Positions 3,811 to 5,261 of a stretch of DNA of 5,261 bases are shown in pieces; the first letter of the stretch is position 1; every line of letters begins with the position of its first letter. Source of the DNA: Thermoleophilia bacterium (GTDB lineage: Bacteria; Actinomycetota; Thermoleophilia; Gaiellales; Gaiellaceae). The notes below the pieces were generated by a model. That model saw only the letters and a program-made list of their open reading frames with translations. It was not told the origin of the DNA and ran no database searches. The position numbers and the translations under genes were made by a program. The stretch covers positions 1 through 5,261 of the forward strand of contig JAICYG010000170.1 in NCBI GenBank assembly GCA_025934335.1, written 5' to 3'.

Positions 3811-4962
3811 GTGGACTTCACGCTTTCGCCTGAGCAGGAGCTGATTCGCGAGACCGCTCGCTCCTTCTGCGACGCCGAGATCGCGCCGCACGCCGCTGAG
3901 TGGGATCGGTCCGAGACGATCGACCGCGGGATCGTCGCGAAGCTCGCGTCGGTCGGCTTCCTCGCAGCGGCGCTGCCGGAGGAGCACGGCGGCATGGGGC
4001 TCGGCGTCCTCGACTACACGCTCGTCGTCGAGGAGCTCGGCCGGGCCGACTCGAACGTGCGCGGGATCGTCTCCGTCTCGAACGGGCTCTACGGCAAGAG
4101 CGTCGCCAGGTGGGGCACCGACGGGCAACGCGCACGGCTCCTCCCCGCGCTCGCCGCCGGCACGGAGCTCGGGTGCTACGCGCTGACGGAGCCGGGCGCC
4201 GGCTCGGATCCCGCCGGCCTGCAGACGAGCGCGACGCGGGACGGCGACGGCTGGCGCCTCAGCGGCCAGAAGATCTTCATCACCCTGGGTTCCTGGGCGT
4301 CGTCGGCGCTCGTCTTCGCGCGAACCGGCGAGGCGGGCGCGCGCGGCATTACGTGCTTCGTCGTCGCCACCGACGCGGACGGCTTCGAGGCGCGCCCCAT
4401 CAAGGGCAAGCTCGGGCTGCGCGCGCAGGATACCGCCGAGCTCTATCTCGACGGCGTCGCCGTCGGGCCGGACGACGTCCTCGGCGAGGTCGGCGGCGGC
4501 TTCAAGGTCGCGATGTCGGCACTCGACCACGGCCGCATCTCGCTGGGCGCGGGCTGCGTCGGCATCGCGCAGGGTTGCCTCGACGCGTCTGTCGCCTACA
4601 CGAAGGAGCGCACCCAGTTCGGCCGGAGCGTCGCGAGCTTCCAGCTCGTGCAGGAGCTCCTCGCCGACATCGCCGTCGAGACCGAGGCGGCGCGTCTTCT
4701 CGTCCGGCGCGCCGCGGCGACCGCCGACCGCGGCGACCGGCACACGGTCGAGGCGTCGTACGCGAAGTACTTCGCCTCAGAGGTCGCAGTCCGGGCGGCG
4801 AACGCAGCGGTACAGGCGCACGGCGGCTACGGCTACGTGGACGAGTACCCCGTCGGCAAGTACCTGCGCGACGCGCGCGTCACGACCCTGTACGAAGGCA
4901 CGTCCCAGATCCAGAAGCTGCTGATCGGACGCGCCCTGACCGGCGAGAACGCCTTCGCCTGA
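3811..4962 (+). CDS. Acyl-CoA dehydrogenase
   Basis: Cytosolic FAD-dependent enzyme that introduces the alpha-beta double bond into an acyl-CoA and passes electrons to electron-transfer flavoprotein, in fatty acid or branched-chain amino acid breakdown. The 383 residues fit the family. The N-terminal helical domain covers about 1-115, the beta domain with signature ALTEPGAGSD at 124-133 about 118-215, and the C-terminal helical domain the rest, with GRISLGAGCVGIAQ, the TKERTQFGRSVASFQLVQ segment, and AHGGYGYVDEYPVGKYLRDA. The catalytic base is expected at E362 in LYEGTSQIQ, the position used by short- and medium-chain enzymes. GTG 3811 is chosen because the protein then begins VDFTLSPEQE, the normal family start; the only upstream ATG would add 61 unrelated residues from the structured spacer. 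There is no good Shine-Dalgarno; CTGCGA (3776-3781), 17 bp and TTGAAT (3799-3804), six bases before GTG, may give a leaderless message. Chain-length specificity cannot be told. Confidence 0.95.
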   Translation: MDFTLSPEQELIRETARSFCDAEIAPHAAEWDRSETIDRGIVAKLASVGFLAAALPEEHGGMGLGVLDYTLVVEELGRADSNVRGIVSVSNGLYGKSVARWGTDGQRARLLPALAAGTELGCYALTEPGAGSDPAGLQTSATRDGDGWRLSGQKIFITLGSWASSALVFARTGEAGARGITCFVVATDADGFEARPIKGKLGLRAQDTAELYLDGVAVGPDDVLGEVGGGFKVAMSALDHGRISLGAGCVGIAQGCLDASVAYTKERTQFGRSVASFQLVQELLADIAVETEAARLLVRRAAATADRGDRHTVEASYAKYFASEVAVRAANAAVQAHGGYGYVDEYPVGKYLRDARVTTLYEGTSQIQKLLIGRALTGENAFA

Positions 4963-4985
4963 GACCCCCGGCCGACCGGCTCGCG

Positions 4986-4991
4986 TACAGT
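4986..4991 (+). promoter_or_regulatory. -10 box of the FKBP gene, leaderless start
   Basis: TACAGT lies eight bases before the FKBP ATG, in the string GTACAGTGC that also forms the -10 region of the small-RNA promoter at 3532-3537. No Shine-Dalgarno sequence precedes the ATG, so transcription probably starts at the start codon. The -35 position (GAGACC-like) is poor, and this makes the call moderate. Confidence 0.45.
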
Positions 4992-4999
4992 GCACGGCG

Positions 5000-5261
5000 A
5001 TGACGCTCGAGCGCCCCGAGGTCGATCCGCCGGAAGGCGACATCCCGTTCGAGCTCGCGATCGACGACCTCGTCGTCGGCGACGGCGACGAGGCGGCGAC
5101 GGGCAAGAAGGTGAGCGTGCACTACGTCGGCGTCTCGTTCCTCACGGGCGAGGAGTTCGACGCCTCGTGGAACCGCGGCCGGCCGTTCGAGTTCAAGCTC
5201 GGCAAGGGGCAGGTGATCCCCGGCTGGGACCAGGGCGTCGCGGGCATGCGTGTCGGCGGCC
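5000..5261 (+). CDS. FKBP-type peptidyl-prolyl cis-trans isomerase, 3' end outside the window
   Basis: Catalyses cis-trans isomerisation of Xaa-Pro bonds during protein folding. The first 87 residues are present; the reading frame runs off the end of the window. The FKBP pocket residues are all visible: Y42 in VHYVG, F53/D54 in EFDAS, F63 in RPFEF, V72/I73 and W76 in GQVIPGWDQG, followed by GMRVGG, so an active enzyme is expected. There is no signal peptide or lipobox, only a short acidic N-terminal extension of about 17 residues, so it should act in the cytosol. ATG 5000 is the only sensible start and has no ribosome binding site; a -10 box eight bases upstream suggests a leaderless transcript. 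It lies 37 bp after the acyl-CoA dehydrogenase stop with its own promoter, so the two are not necessarily co-transcribed. Confidence 0.93.
   Translation, partial: MTLERPEVDPPEGDIPFELAIDDLVVGDGDEAATGKKVSVHYVGVSFLTGEEFDASWNRGRPFEFKLGKGQVIPGWDQGVAGMRVGG

Noticed and set aside
2760..3833. A 357-codon plus-strand open frame across the acetyltransferase and CBS genes
   Set aside because: Composition is shadow-like, with arginine-glycine repeats, and it conflicts with three well supported genes.
3004..4743. A 579-codon minus-strand open frame opposite the acyl-CoA dehydrogenase and CBS genes
   Set aside because: Arg/Ala/Asp-rich shadow without recognisable domains, spanning two genes and the structured spacer.

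Overview
This GC-rich window (roughly two-thirds G+C) looks like the chromosome of an actinobacterium-like organism. The codon usage, the actinobacterial-looking TACNNT -10 boxes placed 6-8 bases before start codons, and the Hrp1-like CBS protein suggest a deep-branching lineage such as Thermoleophilia. That assignment is inference; there is no rRNA here to settle it. No mobile element, CRISPR array, tRNA or rRNA gene was found.

Layout from left to right. Bases 52-1980 (minus) hold a complete threonyl-tRNA synthetase gene, thrS. Its 216-bp upstream region is not empty: an extended -10 promoter appears to drive a leaderless 23-residue ORF with six threonine codons, which overlaps an 11-bp perfect hairpin and is followed by a segment complementary to the thrS ribosome binding site. 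This looks like a threonine-responsive attenuator. Two tandem palindromes separate it from a pair of overlapping minus-strand GNAT acetyltransferase genes (2197-2670 and 2658-3032) that resemble the AAC(6')-Ib and AAC(3)-I aminoglycoside acetyltransferase families. A two-CBS-domain, Hrp1-like protein (3070-3483, plus) is transcribed divergently from them, with almost no space between the starts.

The 327-bp gap at 3484-3810 has no protein gene but is densely structured. It contains a 13-bp terminator-like hairpin behind the CBS gene, a promoter (TTGCGA, 18 bp, TACAGT) embedded in that hairpin, and a candidate ~120-nt non-coding RNA whose two ends pair perfectly over 9 bp and which ends in seven Ts. 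A 14-bp perfect hairpin and a further GC-rich hairpin follow. The closing helix of the RNA carries a GNCGAANG sequence and an adjacent tRNA D-arm-like segment, both reminiscent of bacterial Y RNAs.

The right end has an acyl-CoA dehydrogenase (3811-4962, plus) and, 37 bp later, the start of an FKBP-type prolyl isomerase (5000 onward) cut by the window edge. Apart from the attenuator with thrS and the coupled GNAT pair, the genes look like independent transcription units rather than one pathway.
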